A stretch of 64,000 nucleotides of DNA from Odobenus rosmarus divergens (taxonomy: Eukaryota; Chordata; Mammalia; Carnivora; Odobenidae), in contig NW_004451412.1 in assembly GCF_000321225.1 (NCBI RefSeq), positions 566,352-630,351 on the forward strand, written 5' to 3'. Below the pieces are notes generated by a model. It saw only the letters and a list, made by a program, of their open reading frames with translations, searched no databases and was not told the origin of the DNA. Below are positions 26,601 to 41,600 of the stretch, piece by piece; position 1 is the first letter of the stretch; every line of letters begins with the position of its first letter. Both the position numbers and the translations under genes were made by a program.

Positions 26601-29600
26601 CTTCATGCTCAGTGCAGAGCCTGGTCCAGGACTCCAGGATCTCACGACCCTGAGATCGTGACCTGAGCCGAAATCAAGAGTCAGATACTTAACTGACTAG
26701 GCCACCAAGGCCACCCCAAGAAAACATCTCATTTGAACATTTCAAATCATTCATCTGATTTGAAAACGAACCACAATCATCTCTAGAAACATAAAATCAG
26801 CAAACAAATCTAGTGGAAGTTCAAAATAAACCATGTCAATGGATGGAAGAAATTAAATTTTCTTTATATAGAGAAGTATTAAACCATATTATACTGCTTT
26901 ATTACAAAATGTGTCTCACGAATCTATAATCCTTCAAGAACATGAACAAATTCAGCTCAAGCTCTAGCATTCTGTCATTATTAATTCAATTTTTATTCTC
27001 TTTAGAACTTACTCTAAAAGGAATTCTGTTCTCTTTCCAGGCAAAATGTCAGTTACATTACAAGATAAGGAAGACCTCTCAGGAAATCCTTTACTTTTGG
27101 TTTCTCATATCAGACCAATGGAACTAGGTACAGTATTGTGGGTCAAAAATACAATGAAACTGATCAAATTCCAAATGAAAAGTAAGATTGGTTTCTAAGA
27201 AAAATGCATGATTTTTCCTGATAGAAATGTTGTTTCCCTTTTTTTACCAACGTATACTAAAAAAAAATCATTTCTAAAATAAATGATTAACAAAATATAA
27301 ATTGCCTAGTAATATTAGCCTTCAAATTCACAACCTTTATTCTTTAAACATAATAGAGAATATAATGGTCAAAATTATACATAGTAGGTGCTTAATATTT
27401 AATGAACATGTCACTTTAGCACTCCTGAGGTCTAAGACAAACAGAACTCTACATCTGAAAGTAAGTAATATCAAATCAATGAGGTCAAGGATGGTTTTAT
27501 TCACCCAATTAAAGTTCACCCAATATATATATTATATTCACCCAATATAAATCCCCATTTTGCTTCTAAATTTTTACTGAAGGTTGTTAATTCAAGTAAG
27601 GAAAAATACTGAAAAGCATTTCAAAACAAAGACATTAAACACACCACAAAATAAAAACAGCTCCCTACACTTCAGGTAAATGCTAAAAAGTGTTTTTTAA
27701 TGACTTACATTATAGATACTGCAGTACCTTTTTATTAAACAAACATGAAATCTGAGAAAAACACAAAATAATGTGGTTGTTTAAAAAACCGATATAACTT
27801 CAAGTAAAGTCGTTACCATAAAATGAGTTGCAAAACTGTGCTAGAGATGTAACATAAAGGTACCATGCTAGGATTTCTAAGTGGGGACATTCTGCTGAAG
27901 GCATTATGGGATTTCTGACACATTTCCTTGCATTAAAAAAATCTAATACTTCACTTAAAATGACATTTGGTCTTTGACCAATGGGACATCTTTTATTTTC
28001 ATAAGGAGTAAGAAGCACCAGTTGTTATAATGTGACTCTTCCAACCCTTTATTCATGAATTGTCTTGGTTCTCAGACCTGACTGCACACTAGAATCATAA
28101 TCTGGGGATGAGGGGTAGGAGTAACAGCAAAGTAGTCATTTACAAAAGTTCCCCAGGAGATACTAATATGTAGCCGATGGATCATTAGATTAAAAGAGGA
28201 GATAAATTGCTCCCACCGATCCTATCACAAAACAAAAAACAAACAAAAATTGCCCTCAGTGAGCCACTTTCTGTGTTGCTTTCTACAAGTACTACAAAAT
28301 TATATATTCAACATTCAATAGATACTGACATACATACCACATACCAAAGGTGCGGGATGAAGAGTAAGAAATTATAGAAAAAAAAGATGATCAAACGTGA
28401 CTAATTAAAAACAACTCTTTTAAAGCCAGTTGCTGTCATGGTAAGAAATAGATTCGGGTTCTGTATTTCATTTCCCCATTAGTTTTAGAGAAAAGCTAAG
28501 CTATAATTTGTACTCCATCTCCTATGGAGAAAATTTCTTTGTTTACTAAGGTTGCATCCAATTACTTTACTTATCTTGTCTTATGTATGTAACCTATGTA
28601 CATATCTCTTTCCCTCCCCACCCAATACAGGTAACTCTACATCAATTATGGAACCCTCTATTAATCCAACCTTTATTCCAACTATAGCAAATGAAGGAGG
28701 AAAACACTGGACTGTGCCAGAAGTCAGGGCTCTAATTGGCATCTGGTCTGATATAAGTATACAACAACAACTAGAAGGAACAGTGAGAAATAAAAGGATA
28801 TTTGAACAAATTGCTGCCAAGCTTCAGAAATCTGGAATAGAGAGAGACTGGAAGCAGTGCAGAACGAAGTACAAAAACTTAAAACATGAATACAAGATTG
28901 TAAGAATGGCTCAAGACCAAGGCATAACTAAGAGTATGAAATTTTTTACTGAGTTGGATGCTATTCTGGGACATAATAAAACAGAAAAATCACAACAATG
29001 GGAATTCCAAGATGAAGAACAAGCCACTAGATGTGCCAATGTAAAAACAGAAGAGGATCAGACAGGTAGGAAGGCAAAGAAAAGTAATCTAAACATCAGG
29101 TCACGTCATATGAAAATGTTAGTAGCATGATAACTTGAATACCATCTAAGTTAAACAGGCTTCACTATATTCCAAAGCTAAAGGCTGAATTTATCATGAA
29201 ACAGATTTAATGTATATGCAATCTCCTCCAGAACAAAGAGAATAGTGCAAAGTTATACATAAGGATGAAATAATATTGATTTCCACAAGTTTAAAAATAG
29301 ACCAATTTTATTAAAGTAAAACTGCAACTCTAAATGGCAGAAGTTAAAGCAAGTTTTCATATTAACTGTAGTAAAATTGAGTGAACAGAAAAAGAGCATT
29401 AAAGAACTTAGAAAAATAAAAAACCCATGAGAATGTCTTTGAAGTGTAAGTTCTTCTGGGACACATCATAAAGTTCTTTAAAATGATTTTAACCCAAAGG
29501 ATTGAGAAACAATACACACAGAGATATGACAGCATGAAATAAACTAGATGAGTTCTACACCAAGAGTCAGGAAATCGAAGTTCTAGCTCAGTCTTTGTGG

Positions 29601-32600
29601 AATCTTGAACCACGTGTCTCCTCTAGACTTGACAAGATGTTCTTAAAGACCTCTACTAACCATAAAGTTTCTAGATCTTAATATCTGCCTTAAACAATGC
29701 AGTCCTAATTCTCAAAGTATGAATGTGTATCTAGGGGAAACGGAGGCAATGACAGAGAGTTAGGATTGAGAAATGGTGGCAAGAAGTCCTGAAATCTTTC
29801 GCTGGTGGAGAAGAAACTGGTCTGCTAGAGAACTATACATCTGTCCCATTAAAATTAAGATGACTAGTGGTAAAGTCGCCCAACAGCAGCAGCATGATTA
29901 TGTTCAGACAGTAATTGCTAGAGATACAGCTGACGGTGATTCTATCAGTTATGTCAGAAGACCTCGTTAGAGACAACACCAGATAGCTATAGGAATCTAA
30001 GACTAAAGATGTTTAAGGGTGGGGAATGTAAGCTAGAGAAAAGCAAACAACCACAGTATTTAGCATTCAGTATTTTTTTATTTATGTTTAATTTTAAGAT
30101 TTATTTATTTGACAGAGAGAGAGAGACAGCGAGAGAGGGATCACAAGCAGGGGGAGTGGGAGAGGGAGAAGCAGGCCCCCTGCTGAACAGGGAGCCCGAA
30201 GCGGGGCTCAATCCCCAGACCCTGGGATCATGACCTGAGCCAAAGGCAGACGGCTTAACTGACTGAGCCACCCAGGTGCCCCCCGGTTTGTTTGTTTGTT
30301 TGTTTGTTTAAAGATTTTATTTGAGAGAAAGAGAGAGAGAGAAAACAAGAGTGGGGGAGGGGCAGAGGGAGAGAAAGAAGCAGACTACCTACTGAGCAGG
30401 GAGCCTGACACAGAGCTTGATCCCAGGATTCTGGAATCATGACCTGAGCTGAAGGCAGACGCTTCACCGACTGAGCCATTCAGACACCCCCATGAGGTTC
30501 ACTTTAAAAGGGATAATAACATATTAGAGTTTAAAACACTACCCTGAAAGTGAATAAAACCAAACCACCATATATCCCACTATATTCACACAGTCATTGC
30601 TGGAGATGCAGCTGAAGATGACTTTGTCAGTAATATGTCAGAAGACCTAAGACAGGGAGATGTAAAACAAAGTCCTGGTACAGGTAAAACAGTATTTTTT
30701 GTTTTTGTGTGTGTGAAAAAATACCTAAGATGTTATTATATGATGTTGCTATGGACTGAACAGTGTCACCTCTAAAGTCATATCAACATATGTAAGAGCA
30801 TTTGGAGATGGGGCCTTCGGGAGATAATTAGGTTTAGAGGTCATGAGGGTGGGAACCTTATTATGGGTTTTATGATTCTATTACATTTGATGTATAATAT
30901 ATAATATAATAAGATGCTATAATAACTAATCTTATAAGGACATATACAAGCTTATGACATTATATGAAGAGTAATACTCATATTTACAAAATACAGAAAT
31001 GGAAGGTGAAAACTGTTAATGACAGTAACGTTCCCTATAGCTGTGGTTTTCAGAGTATAGCAGCATCAGCATCATCTGGGAACTCAGGCATGCTCAAGCT
31101 TGAGAAACACGGTCCTATGGTTCAGGATACTAAAGGGGTGAAGGAGAGTTAAGTGCTTTCTATATGATGGTTTGCCTTTTACACAAACCAAAATGAGCAA
31201 TAGGGGGATCCCCCCAAGCAAAAGCCTAGCTAGCCAACACAGACCTCGTACATAGTCTTTTAGTTTAAAGCTTCATATAGCCTTGGAAAATGTAAAGATC
31301 ATATTGATTAACAAACCAGGTAATCAAATTCTCCACACTCTTGGCAAACTTCTTTGACTTATCAGATACAACAGATTAAAAGCTCAGTGGGAGAAAGGAA
31401 AGCTGCTAGAACGGTGAAAGGCAAAAACAGGGAGAAATTAAGGAGACTAATTCAATAGGAACATGCAGCTGACTAGGGGTATGATAACAAAGGTCAACAA
31501 AACTCTGGGCTCCTAAGGTTTCTCAGGGCATCACAGTAACGACCCTGACGTTAAAAGTAAGAGTTAAAATCAGATTGTGTTTAATAAGTCAGGATGATTT
31601 CAAAGGAAATAATTAAGAACTTTAGCGTTCAGAAGATTTTACCTTGTTAGTCTTCTGGACTCACTTAAGTACAATACCTCAAGATAATTTTTTATATGTG
31701 AAAGGAAAACATTAAGTCAGATATAAACTGACAGGGTTTTTAAAAATTGTCTGGTATGTTTATATGTTAATTTGGAATATGTTTAAAAATATGAAACAGG
31801 AAATATTTAGTCATTCTAGAAATTAAGCTATTTTAAACTTTCACGGAAAATAAAAGCAAAGGTATAAACCCACGAGAAGAAATTGATTTTTTAAATTATT
31901 TATTTATTAGAAGATTTTACTTTTATGTAATCTTTACACCCAATGTGGGGCTTGAACTCACAACCCTGAGATCAAGAGTTACATGCTCCACAAACTTAGC
32001 CAGCCAGGCACCCCAGGAAAAAAATTAAAATAGGAAAGGACTTTTGGCACACCTGCAATATACAACTATTGAGGCATAAATCGCCACTCCACTATTAGAA
32101 GATTGTTGTATTGAGAAATAAAGATATGGCTATTTATCTTCAGGGAAAAAATTCACATCAAATATTCTTTCTTTAAAAACAAAACAGGGGCACCTGGGTA
32201 AGCTCACTAGGTTAAGTGTCCAACTCTCGATCTCAGCTCAGGTCTTGATCTCAGGGTCATGAGTTCAAGCCCTGCACTGGGCTCCACGCTGGGCATGGCG
32301 CCTACTAAACAAACAAACAAACAAATAAATAAATATAAAAACAACATAATAAACTGATGAACATTCATGTAAAAATAGGTAGAGGTTACTTCATTTTGAT
32401 TTTATATTTTTACTAATGAAATATTGGAATCTGAGTTGCTATTGCCCCATATTGTTAACATTGACACTTGGTCATAAAACTGATCTCCCAAAAGTAATTT
32501 TTTTTAAAGATTTTATTTATTTATTTGAGAGAGAGAGAGAGAATAAGAGATAGCATGAGAGGGAAGAGGGTCAGAGGGAGAAGCAGACTCCCTGCCAAGC

Positions 32601-35600
32601 AGGGAGCCCGATGTGGGACTCGATCCCGGGACTCCAGGATCATGACCTGAGCCAAAGGCAGTCGCCCAACCAACTAAGCCACCCAGATGCCCCAAAAGTA
32701 ATTTTTTAACCATCTTAAATGTATGCTGTAAGATTCTTACTTTGGGCACCTGGGTGGCTCAGTCGCTTAAGCGTCTGCCTTTGGCTCAGATCATGATCCC
32801 AGGGTCCCGGGATCAAGTTCCGTATTGGGCTCCCTGCTCGGGGCGGGGGGCGGGGGGGCGGCTTGCTTCTCCCTCTCCGTTCCACTCTGCCTCCTTGTGT
32901 TCTCTATCTCTCCGTCAAATAAATAAAATCTTAAAAAAAAAAGATTCTTACTTCAAATAAAAATCTAACTGGAGCTGTGGACCCCCTGATTCTAGATAAC
33001 TAATTAGTTCCCAATTTAGAACTCCTGGAGATTCTGGTCTAGCCTGTTACAGGATGGGTTCAGGCACCTATATTTTTATAGAAGATCATCAAGCATAGCC
33101 AGGATTGAAAACCACAGCTAGGTTGTCAAATTTAGACAGTAAGGCCAGCAGAGGGCTGAAGAAAATAAAACATAAAATCCGATTTGATTCCCATTTAGGG
33201 AAGAAAAATTAGGCAATTCCAATTATCACTTTAAAAAATGCATAACTAAGGGCGCCTGGGTGGCTCAGTCGCTTAAGCATCTGCCTTTAAGCTCAGGTCA
33301 TGATCCAGCCCCGCATCGGGCTCCCTGCTCGCCGGGAAGCCTGCTTCTCCCTCTCCCACTCCCCCCGCTTGTGTTCCTTCTCTCGCTGTGTCTCTCTCTG
33401 TCAAAGAAATAAAAGATTTTATTTATTTCTTTGACAGAGAACACAAGCAGGGGGAGTGGCAGGCAGAGGGAGAGGGAGCGGCAGACTCCCCACCAAGCAA
33501 GGAGCCCAAAGTGGGGCTCGATCCCAGGACCCTGGGATCATGACCTGAACTGAAGGCAGATGCCCAACCAACTGAGCCACCCAGGCATCCCAGAAATAAA
33601 TAAAACTTAAAAAAAAAAAATGCATGACTAATGCAATATGAAAGTAGTTAATCACTGGGAAGAATTACAGAACTCCTGGGCTATGCCTACCTGTTACAAT
33701 AAGTAAAAAGAAATGGCCCATGAAAATTGAATAACGACTTCTTTAGATCTAAAATAAATTTATTTTTCTCCCTGCCTGAGGCATAGGCAAGAGATGATAA
33801 AAGGAATCAGAAAGTTAGCAGAAAAAGGACTGTCTAAAGAGGAAATCTGTGTTTGACAGTCTTGTCAGTTACCTGTCTCTTCTGAGTAAACCTAAAATTG
33901 ACTTAATTCATTTCTAGTATCAGTTGCTATTTATATGAGATGGAATACTTCAGTATCTTCGTATTCTCACAAGTCACTGCTTCCTAGTAGAGGCAGTCAA
34001 AGGTAGATCAATTTTGGCTCTGAGGGTTGGAGACAGGCATATATATATCCTCTTGGAGGTTACTCTTATCAGCCTAAAAATCGCAAGTGAAAGACTACAC
34101 TGTTCTTTTAAGAATAATCTTAAAGGGGGGCGCCTGGGTGGCTCAGTCGTTAGGCGTCTGCCTTCGGCTCAGGTCACGATCCCCCAGGGTCCTGGGATCG
34201 AGCCCCGCGTCGGACTCCCTGCTCGGCGGGAAGCCTGCTTCTCCCTCTCCCACTGTCCCTGCTTGTGTTCCCTCTCTCACTTTGTCTCTCTGTCAAATAA
34301 ATAAATAGAATCTTAAAAAAAAAAAAAAAAAGAAACCTTAAAGGGCGCCTGGGTGGCTCAGATGGTTAAGTGACTGCCTTCAGCTCAGGTCATGATCCTG
34401 GAGTCCTGGGATCGAGCCCCACGTCGGGCTCCCTGCTCAGTGGGGAGTCTGCTTCTCCCTCTGACCCTCCCCCCTCTCATGCTCTCTATCTCATTCTCTC
34501 TCTCAAATAAATAAATAAAATCTTTAAAAAAAAAAAAGAATAATCTTAAAACTGTCTTTTCTTTTTGGCTGTGGTAAAATGTATTTCCAAAATTAAAATA
34601 TTCACTATCCCCACAATTTCACAAAAATTAACAATGTGATGGCCAGCAGAAAGCATTAAATTATCTATTGTTAGTACCTCAGAGGCTATGCCAAGTTTTT
34701 TTTTGTTTTCTCCAATTCATGTATTTCTCCATTTATTTTGGTTTATTTGTAACCAAAAATTGGAAATAATTTTCTTTAAAATGAAATATTTAAACAGTTT
34801 TCTACATTTTGAATACAATTGGATAATCTTAGCAGTAAAATTATTATAAACTAATGCACTTTCATCACATGAACCATAATATTGAGAACCTTTAAATTTT
34901 TAACCCAACAGAAGATCCAAGACATTATTGTTAAAATTTCAGAAAACTCAAAAATTATAAATGTAAAAAAAAGTTGAGACTTAGGTAAGCTGATAAATTT
35001 AAATACAGGCAACTTGGTAATTATAAAGGTATGACTTTTCTAATTCTTCCTGTTTATATTTTCAGAAACTCTTTAAGAAGCTGTGACATAATAAAGAATA
35101 CAGAAGCGCCTGGCTGACTTAAGTCAGTAGAGCATGTGGCTCTTGATCTCAGGGTTCTAAGTTCGAGCCCCCCATTGGGTGCAGAGATTGCTTAAAAATA
35201 AAATCGCAAAAAAAAAATTAAAATTAAAAAAGAATACATATATCTGGTTTTGTGCCCTGTTCCTGACACAGAGCTTCAAAAACCTTTGGAATTTCCAAAG
35301 TGGGTTTCTAGAGCTTCAGGATAGGACTGGTCACCATAAAGACCAACCTTGTGATTAAGAGGCTTAGAATTTTAGGCCAGCCTGACCTCTAGCAGGGAAG
35401 TAAGTCTGGAGACTGAATTCAGTCATGCGGCCAGCGATTTAATTAATCATGCCATAATCAATCATGTCAACAAAAACTTTGGCTTAGAAGAGCTTCCTAG
35501 TTGGTGAACACACTGATGAGCTGGGAGAATGACAGGCTCTAATTCCACAGAGACCTGGAGGTTCTGTATCTAGGACCCTCTCAGACCTTACCCCATGTGG

Positions 35601-38600
35601 ATTTCCATTTGGTTGTTTCTGAGTTCTATCTTTTTTTTAAGATTTTATTTTTTTGAGAGAAAGAGAGAGCACAAGAGGAGGGAGGGTCAGAAGGCAAAGA
35701 AGACTCCCCACTGAGCAGGGAGCCCAATGCAGGACTCTATCCCGGGACTCCAGGATCATGACCTGAGCCGAAGGCAGACGCTTAACCAACTGAGCCACCC
35801 AGGCACCCTGAGTTCTATTTTTCATAATAAAACTGTCTCCTAGGGGCGCCTGGGTGGCTCAGTTGTTAAGCGTCTGCCTTCAGCTCAGGTCATGATCCCA
35901 GGGTCCTGGGATCTCCCTCCCCCACTCCCCCTGCTTGTGTTCCCTTTCTCACTGTGTCTCTGTCAAATAAATAAATAAAATCTTAAAAAAAAAAAAAACT
36001 GCCTCCTAAGTATAGGGTTTTCCTAAGTTCTATGAGTTGTTCTAGCAAATGATCAAACCCGAGAGGGTCATGACACCTCCTGAAGTTGTAGCCAGTCAGC
36101 TGGAAGGAGGCTAGCATCTGAATAAGGGCAGTGTTGTTGTTTTTTTTTAAGATTTTTATTTATTTATTTGACAGAGAGAGAGAGAGCAAGAGAGAGAACA
36201 GAAGCAGGAGGAGTGGGAGAGGGAGAAGCAGGCTTCCCGCAGAGCAGGGAGCCCGATGTGGGGCTCGATCCCAGGACCCTGGAATCATGACCTGAGCCGA
36301 AGGCAGACGCGTAACGACTGAGCCACCCAGGCGCCCCTGAATAAGGGCAGTGTTATGGAAGATTGAGCCCTTATAGCTGCAGAGTCTAATGCTAGCTAAC
36401 TCCAGGTATGAGTGTCAGAAATGAATTGCAGTATACCAGTTGGGATAGAAAGAAACATAACAGAAACTAAATGCTTCTCTTTCCTTAAAATATGCTAAAT
36501 TTAGGGATTTCCACACTGCCACCCTCCAATACGCTATCTTATTGTCTAGCACTAACTACTCAAAATTTCCACAGAACATCTAATCCCTAAATATTTCTAT
36601 TTCCCAGAAGTAGGACATGTGCCTGAACCTAGAAGTGATGGTTTTAGTCACTTAGATAAAATGTTATAAATTCAGATTCTGCTGAAATAAGGTTTGCCAA
36701 AGTTTACCTTCGACTTGTGCTCTCCACTGGGGTGAGGGTGGGGGAAGGGCTTGGGCACGGAAGGAGGTAAGTCTAGTTACAAAAGGGCAACCAGAGGGAT
36801 CCTTATGGTGTTGGAACTGTGGAGTATCTTGACCTTGATGGTGGAGACATGAACTTACAAGGTGATAAAATTATTAGAGAACCTAATAAACACATATACA
36901 CACTCACAGTGAGTACAAGTATAACAGGAACTCTGAATCAGAGGAGTGAACTGTATCAATGTAATATCCTTGATTATTAAGGTATATTATTAACAAAACG
37001 TTACCATTGGAGAAAACTGGACCAAGTGTGAAATGGAACTCTAGTATTTCTAAAAACTGCACGTGAATCTACATTTATCTCAATAAAAATTTCAATTTTA
37101 TAAAACATAACTTATAGGTAGCCTTATGTGGCTCCAAAGTACAACCTGTCATTTAAGGTATTGATATTTCTAAAAGCTAAACTTCATTCTAGTCTCACTG
37201 TGCAAACATGTCCTTAAAATAAGATCTAGTCCTATCCTAATGTAAATCTCCACATACCTATTGCTGCATAGGCTCATGGGCCCCCTAACCACCTCACCTC
37301 TTGCCTCACTGGTCTATTAATAATAACCAATGTGTAGTTGTATCTAGTTTTACAATAATCATTACAAGCAACTGTACAGACAACAGTAACACACACACAC
37401 AAAAAAATTTTTTTTAAATAATGTCCCAGGCCACCTGGGTGGCACAGTCGGTTGTGTCCAACTGTTGGTTTCAGCTGGGGTCTGATCTCATGGTCGTGAC
37501 ATTGAGCTCCTCACGGGGCTCCATGCTCTGCTTCAGTTTCTCTCCCTCTGGCCCTCCACCTCTCAAATAAATAAATAAATCTTAAAAAAAAAAAAATGTC
37601 CCAGTGTATAGGAAAGTACAGCAGGAGTGAAAGAATACTATCATAGCATTGTGATACTTCAACACCGCAATCCAACATGTGCATGAGGAAGAGCTTTCCC
37701 CAAACTACAAACAGCTAACTTGTAAACATTCTATACAATACTACACTATGATAAATGCATGTTACATTTACCACACTAAGCACCATCAGTTCCTTTAAAT
37801 GTTTATTATCTGTCTGCTGTTAACAACTCAACATGAAAATTGCTAAGACCACTTAATCTTAAGGTCTTTTATCTATTTATGTATACTGCAATAAGGATCA
37901 TTCTCAGTTACAATGAGGATCAAATGAAAAAGAGATGTAAGAGCTCTTTGTCAAGCATTAAAATTAAGAAAGACATTATAAAATTGAGTCTAAAAATGCT
38001 ATCATATTCATGCTCCCAAACAGAGAATACTGTGCCTTGGGACTTTTAAGGCAGAATACTTCTAAGATTTTGAAAGTGAATCCTACAAAGGCATTTTAAA
38101 ATTTGGTTAGAGATGACAAATGTTCTTGGCTAAGAGGTTACAGTTGTTTTTTTTTTTCTAAAGATTGTTTAGAGGGGGAGGAGGGGCTGAGGGAGAGGGA
38201 AAGAGAGTCTCAAGCAGACTCCATACTGAGCACAGAGCCCCATGTGGGACTCGATCTCACAACCCTGAGATCACAACCTGAGCTAAAACCAAAAGAGTCA
38301 AATGCTCAACCGACTGTGCCACCCAGGTGCCCCTAGGCTACAGTTTTGATGCTGGAATCCAACCTTACTAGTTTTTCAGTATAATCTTCAACTGCAAAAG
38401 TAAATTTGAGGGCGCCTGGGTGGCTCAGATGGTTATGTGTCTGCCTTCGGCTCAGGTCATGATCCCAGAGTGCTGGGATCGAGTCCCGCATCGGGCTCCC
38501 TGCTCCTTGGGAGCCTCCTTCTCCCTCTGCCTCTCTCTCTCTCTCTCTGTGTCTCTCATGAATAAATAAATAAAATCTTTAAAAAAAAAAAAGTAAATTT

Positions 38601-41600
38601 GAGTTCTGTGAACAGCAAATTTAAGCTGCTATTCTCTTTGTTTTCTGACAGAGATACCATACCAAGATACCATAAGTACAGCCTCAGAAGAAGTGGGCGG
38701 CTCCAAAGCACCACAAAGTATCACTGTGTCAGGTACAGGGTGTAAATTGTCTAAAAAATGTTTTAGGGGCAACTGGGTGGCTCAGTCAGTTGAGCATTGG
38801 ACTCCTGATCTCAGCTCAGGTCTTGATCTCAGGGTGGTGAGTTCAAGTCCTGCGTAGGGTTCCACACTGGGAGTGGAGCCTACTTAAAAAAGAAAAAAAA
38901 ATTTTAGGCTAATATACACCAGTTTAAGTAGATACACCAAGATTCTGCACATTTGTAAATATCCAATGAAGATACCTATTGATGAAAAGCAGCTAAATTA
39001 TCTCACCAATACTGGAGATTAGTCTGCCTTTAATTTTTTTAATATCTTATCTGAATATGAACATAAGAAGAAATTTTGACCCTCATATTGAAATTATTGT
39101 AATCTCAGTGCGTTATGTCAATCCAGGTTGTTTTAAATGAATGATATTTAATAAGATTTATCTGTAAGTTTGTATAACTGTAAATCAAATTGATTTATAG
39201 GTAATCATATTCCTTTTGAAGATGCTAAAAATCATTTACAGATTGTAACAGTGAGCGACACAGAGGCTGGAAAACACTGGTGTGACAATGAGGTCAGAGC
39301 GCTTATACACATATGGTCTGATGAAAAAATTAAGCAAATGCTTGAAAGGGCCACAAGAAACAAAGAAATATTTGAGGAAATTGCCAGAAGACTAATGCAG
39401 TTTGGAATAGACAGAGACTGGAAACAATGTCGTACCAAATACAAAAATTTAAAATATGAATACAGAGTTTTACAAAAGAAAAATGGCAACCCTCAAAGAA
39501 AAATGAGATTTTATGAAGAAGTTGACTGCATCCTAAGAGGACCAACTCTCAGAACTGCCAAATGGAAACATGGTAACCTTGAAATTGACTTTTTAAAATA
39601 AAAATTCTATTAAGTTTTTTCTTTGCATTGTAATGTAGCAAGAGATTCCTCAAAAATAAAATCCTTACACTATTGTATGTTCAAATGACCCAAAAAATTA
39701 TTATGAAGCACATACCTAATTTAAGAATTTCAATCTTTCCAAACCTTGTACCAAAACATTCTTAATTCTTAAACTCATTCTTCTTTATCTGCCCAACCAC
39801 CACTTTAATGTTTTTACTTCAATGTACTTGAATGCTTGAAGATGAATATATTTTAAATGATGTCATATAATGATTCTTTTCCTGTGTTCTTTTGTTTTAA
39901 GAATTATTTGAAGGTCATACCAAAAACCCAAGAACTTTGAGCGTCAAAAGAAAAGCACACGAAGATGGTAAGAGCCTGAGAAATGCCACCTTTTGGCACT
40001 GAAAAAAACTTGTTGCTTTTTCCTGATAAGAGATGTTTATTCCTGTCCTTGACAAATTAGACTAAATATATTGTTTATAAGCCGTGAGAGCAAAAAATGC
40101 TGAGCAGTGACTTCTTTCATAGCTTATTAAAAGTAACAGAGTAAATGGAAACTTTCCCAGAGTCAGAAATTTCTCCACAACTGTCCATTCATCATGAGCC
40201 TTTAAATTACAATTTACAGTGATTGCTATCAGAAGACTGGGATGGAAAAGGAAAAAAACCCACAGAGTAATCAGTTCTGAATTTTAGTTTTCTCCAAAGG
40301 TAGTTAGTAATGAGTACAGCATTTTAGCAATCCTACAAATAAGTCAACTAATTATGTAAGCCATAATTCCAAATTGACTCATTACAGATATCAGAAAAGG
40401 TAATACAACATAGTAGAGCAAATAAAAGAATAAAAATGCAGAACAGAAGAAAAAGCACTGAACTGAAACTCAGAAAACCTGAGTTCCAGTCTCTCTCTCT
40501 AACCCCAATAACTCAACGCAGAGCAAATCACTACATCTCTCTGGATCTTTAGGATAATTCAATTTAAGCATTTTATGATTTATAATCTGTCCAATTATTT
40601 TGAGTATACACAAGTAGTTGAAGAGCTTAATTTTTACAAAATGAACACACCCATGAAACTACCACTCAAATCAAGACATAAAACATTACACCAGCACCCT
40701 TCAGGCCTCCCAGTCATAATCATCTTCCTAACCTCTATAAAGGTTATGATTATTTTGACTTCTATCACCACAAATTTGGAATCATATAAGATGTTCTTAC
40801 ATTTTTGGTATGTGTTCTTTAATGTCATGCTTCTTTCACTGAACACTGAGATTCAACCATGCTATTACTTGTAGTAGGAGCTTGCTCTTTTTCACTGTAG
40901 AATATTCCATTATATGAATATACATACCACTACTTTCTTTAACCATTCCACTGTTGGACATTTCCATTATTTCCAGATGGGGCTATTATAAATAACGCTA
41001 TAAAAATTCTTGTGCATGTCTTCCAGTAAACATATGTATGCATTTCTGTAGAGTATACACCCAAGAGTGGGATGGAGGGTCATGGGGTATGCATATATCC
41101 AGGTACAGTTCTAAGCACTTTACATATACTAATGCATTTACTTCCTATCACAACTCTATGATGTGGGTGCTATCATTATATCCAATTTTTAGAGGAGGAA
41201 ATGGAGGCATAGAGAAGTCTGTGCTCTTGAGCCAGCTGGCTAATGTTGCCTCTCTGTGAGGTCCAGGGACCGTATCTGCCCTGGGCAGTACAGTATTCCT
41301 AGTACTGACCACAGTGTCTTATGTAAACGTAATAGGAGCTAAACAAATATTTTTTGAATAAACTATTAGATAATAACAGGAACATCCCTATCCTCAACAA
41401 GCCTTATTGTATCTCAAGTGAACTGAAAATTTTATTTTCCATTTTTGGACCTAAAGTGCAAGTCAGATGAGTTATCTCGACTTTTGCCATCTCTTAATGC
41501 TCTATAGTGTATATGCTATTGAAAAGGAAAATTGCTAAATTGCTAACCACACAAAAGTATCATTCCCAACCCCCTGGATTTTGCCCATTGAACCTTTAAA

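Larger units (their letters stand above)
22284..28630. other. Intron between nested gene exons A and B
   Basis: Contains a (TC)n/(GT)n microsatellite, two Can-SINEs and a MER5A-like element. An L1-like old stretch near 24,060-24,420 is too diverged to name. The 80-codon frame at 22,879-23,121 has no usable donor and is not supported as an exon. Confidence 0.5.
30684..38651. other. Intron between nested gene exons C and D
   Basis: About 8 kb dominated by Can-SINEs in both orientations (fourteen copies between 31,888 and 38,592), with MER5A-like remnants near 31,030 and 32,970. No extra in-frame exon was identified, though small ones could be missed. Confidence 0.5.

Noticed and set aside
30770..30870. 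Stretch with GGAGATGGGGCCTTCGGGAG as a coding exon
   Set aside because: It resembles a common mammalian interspersed repeat and has no splice-flanked open frame.
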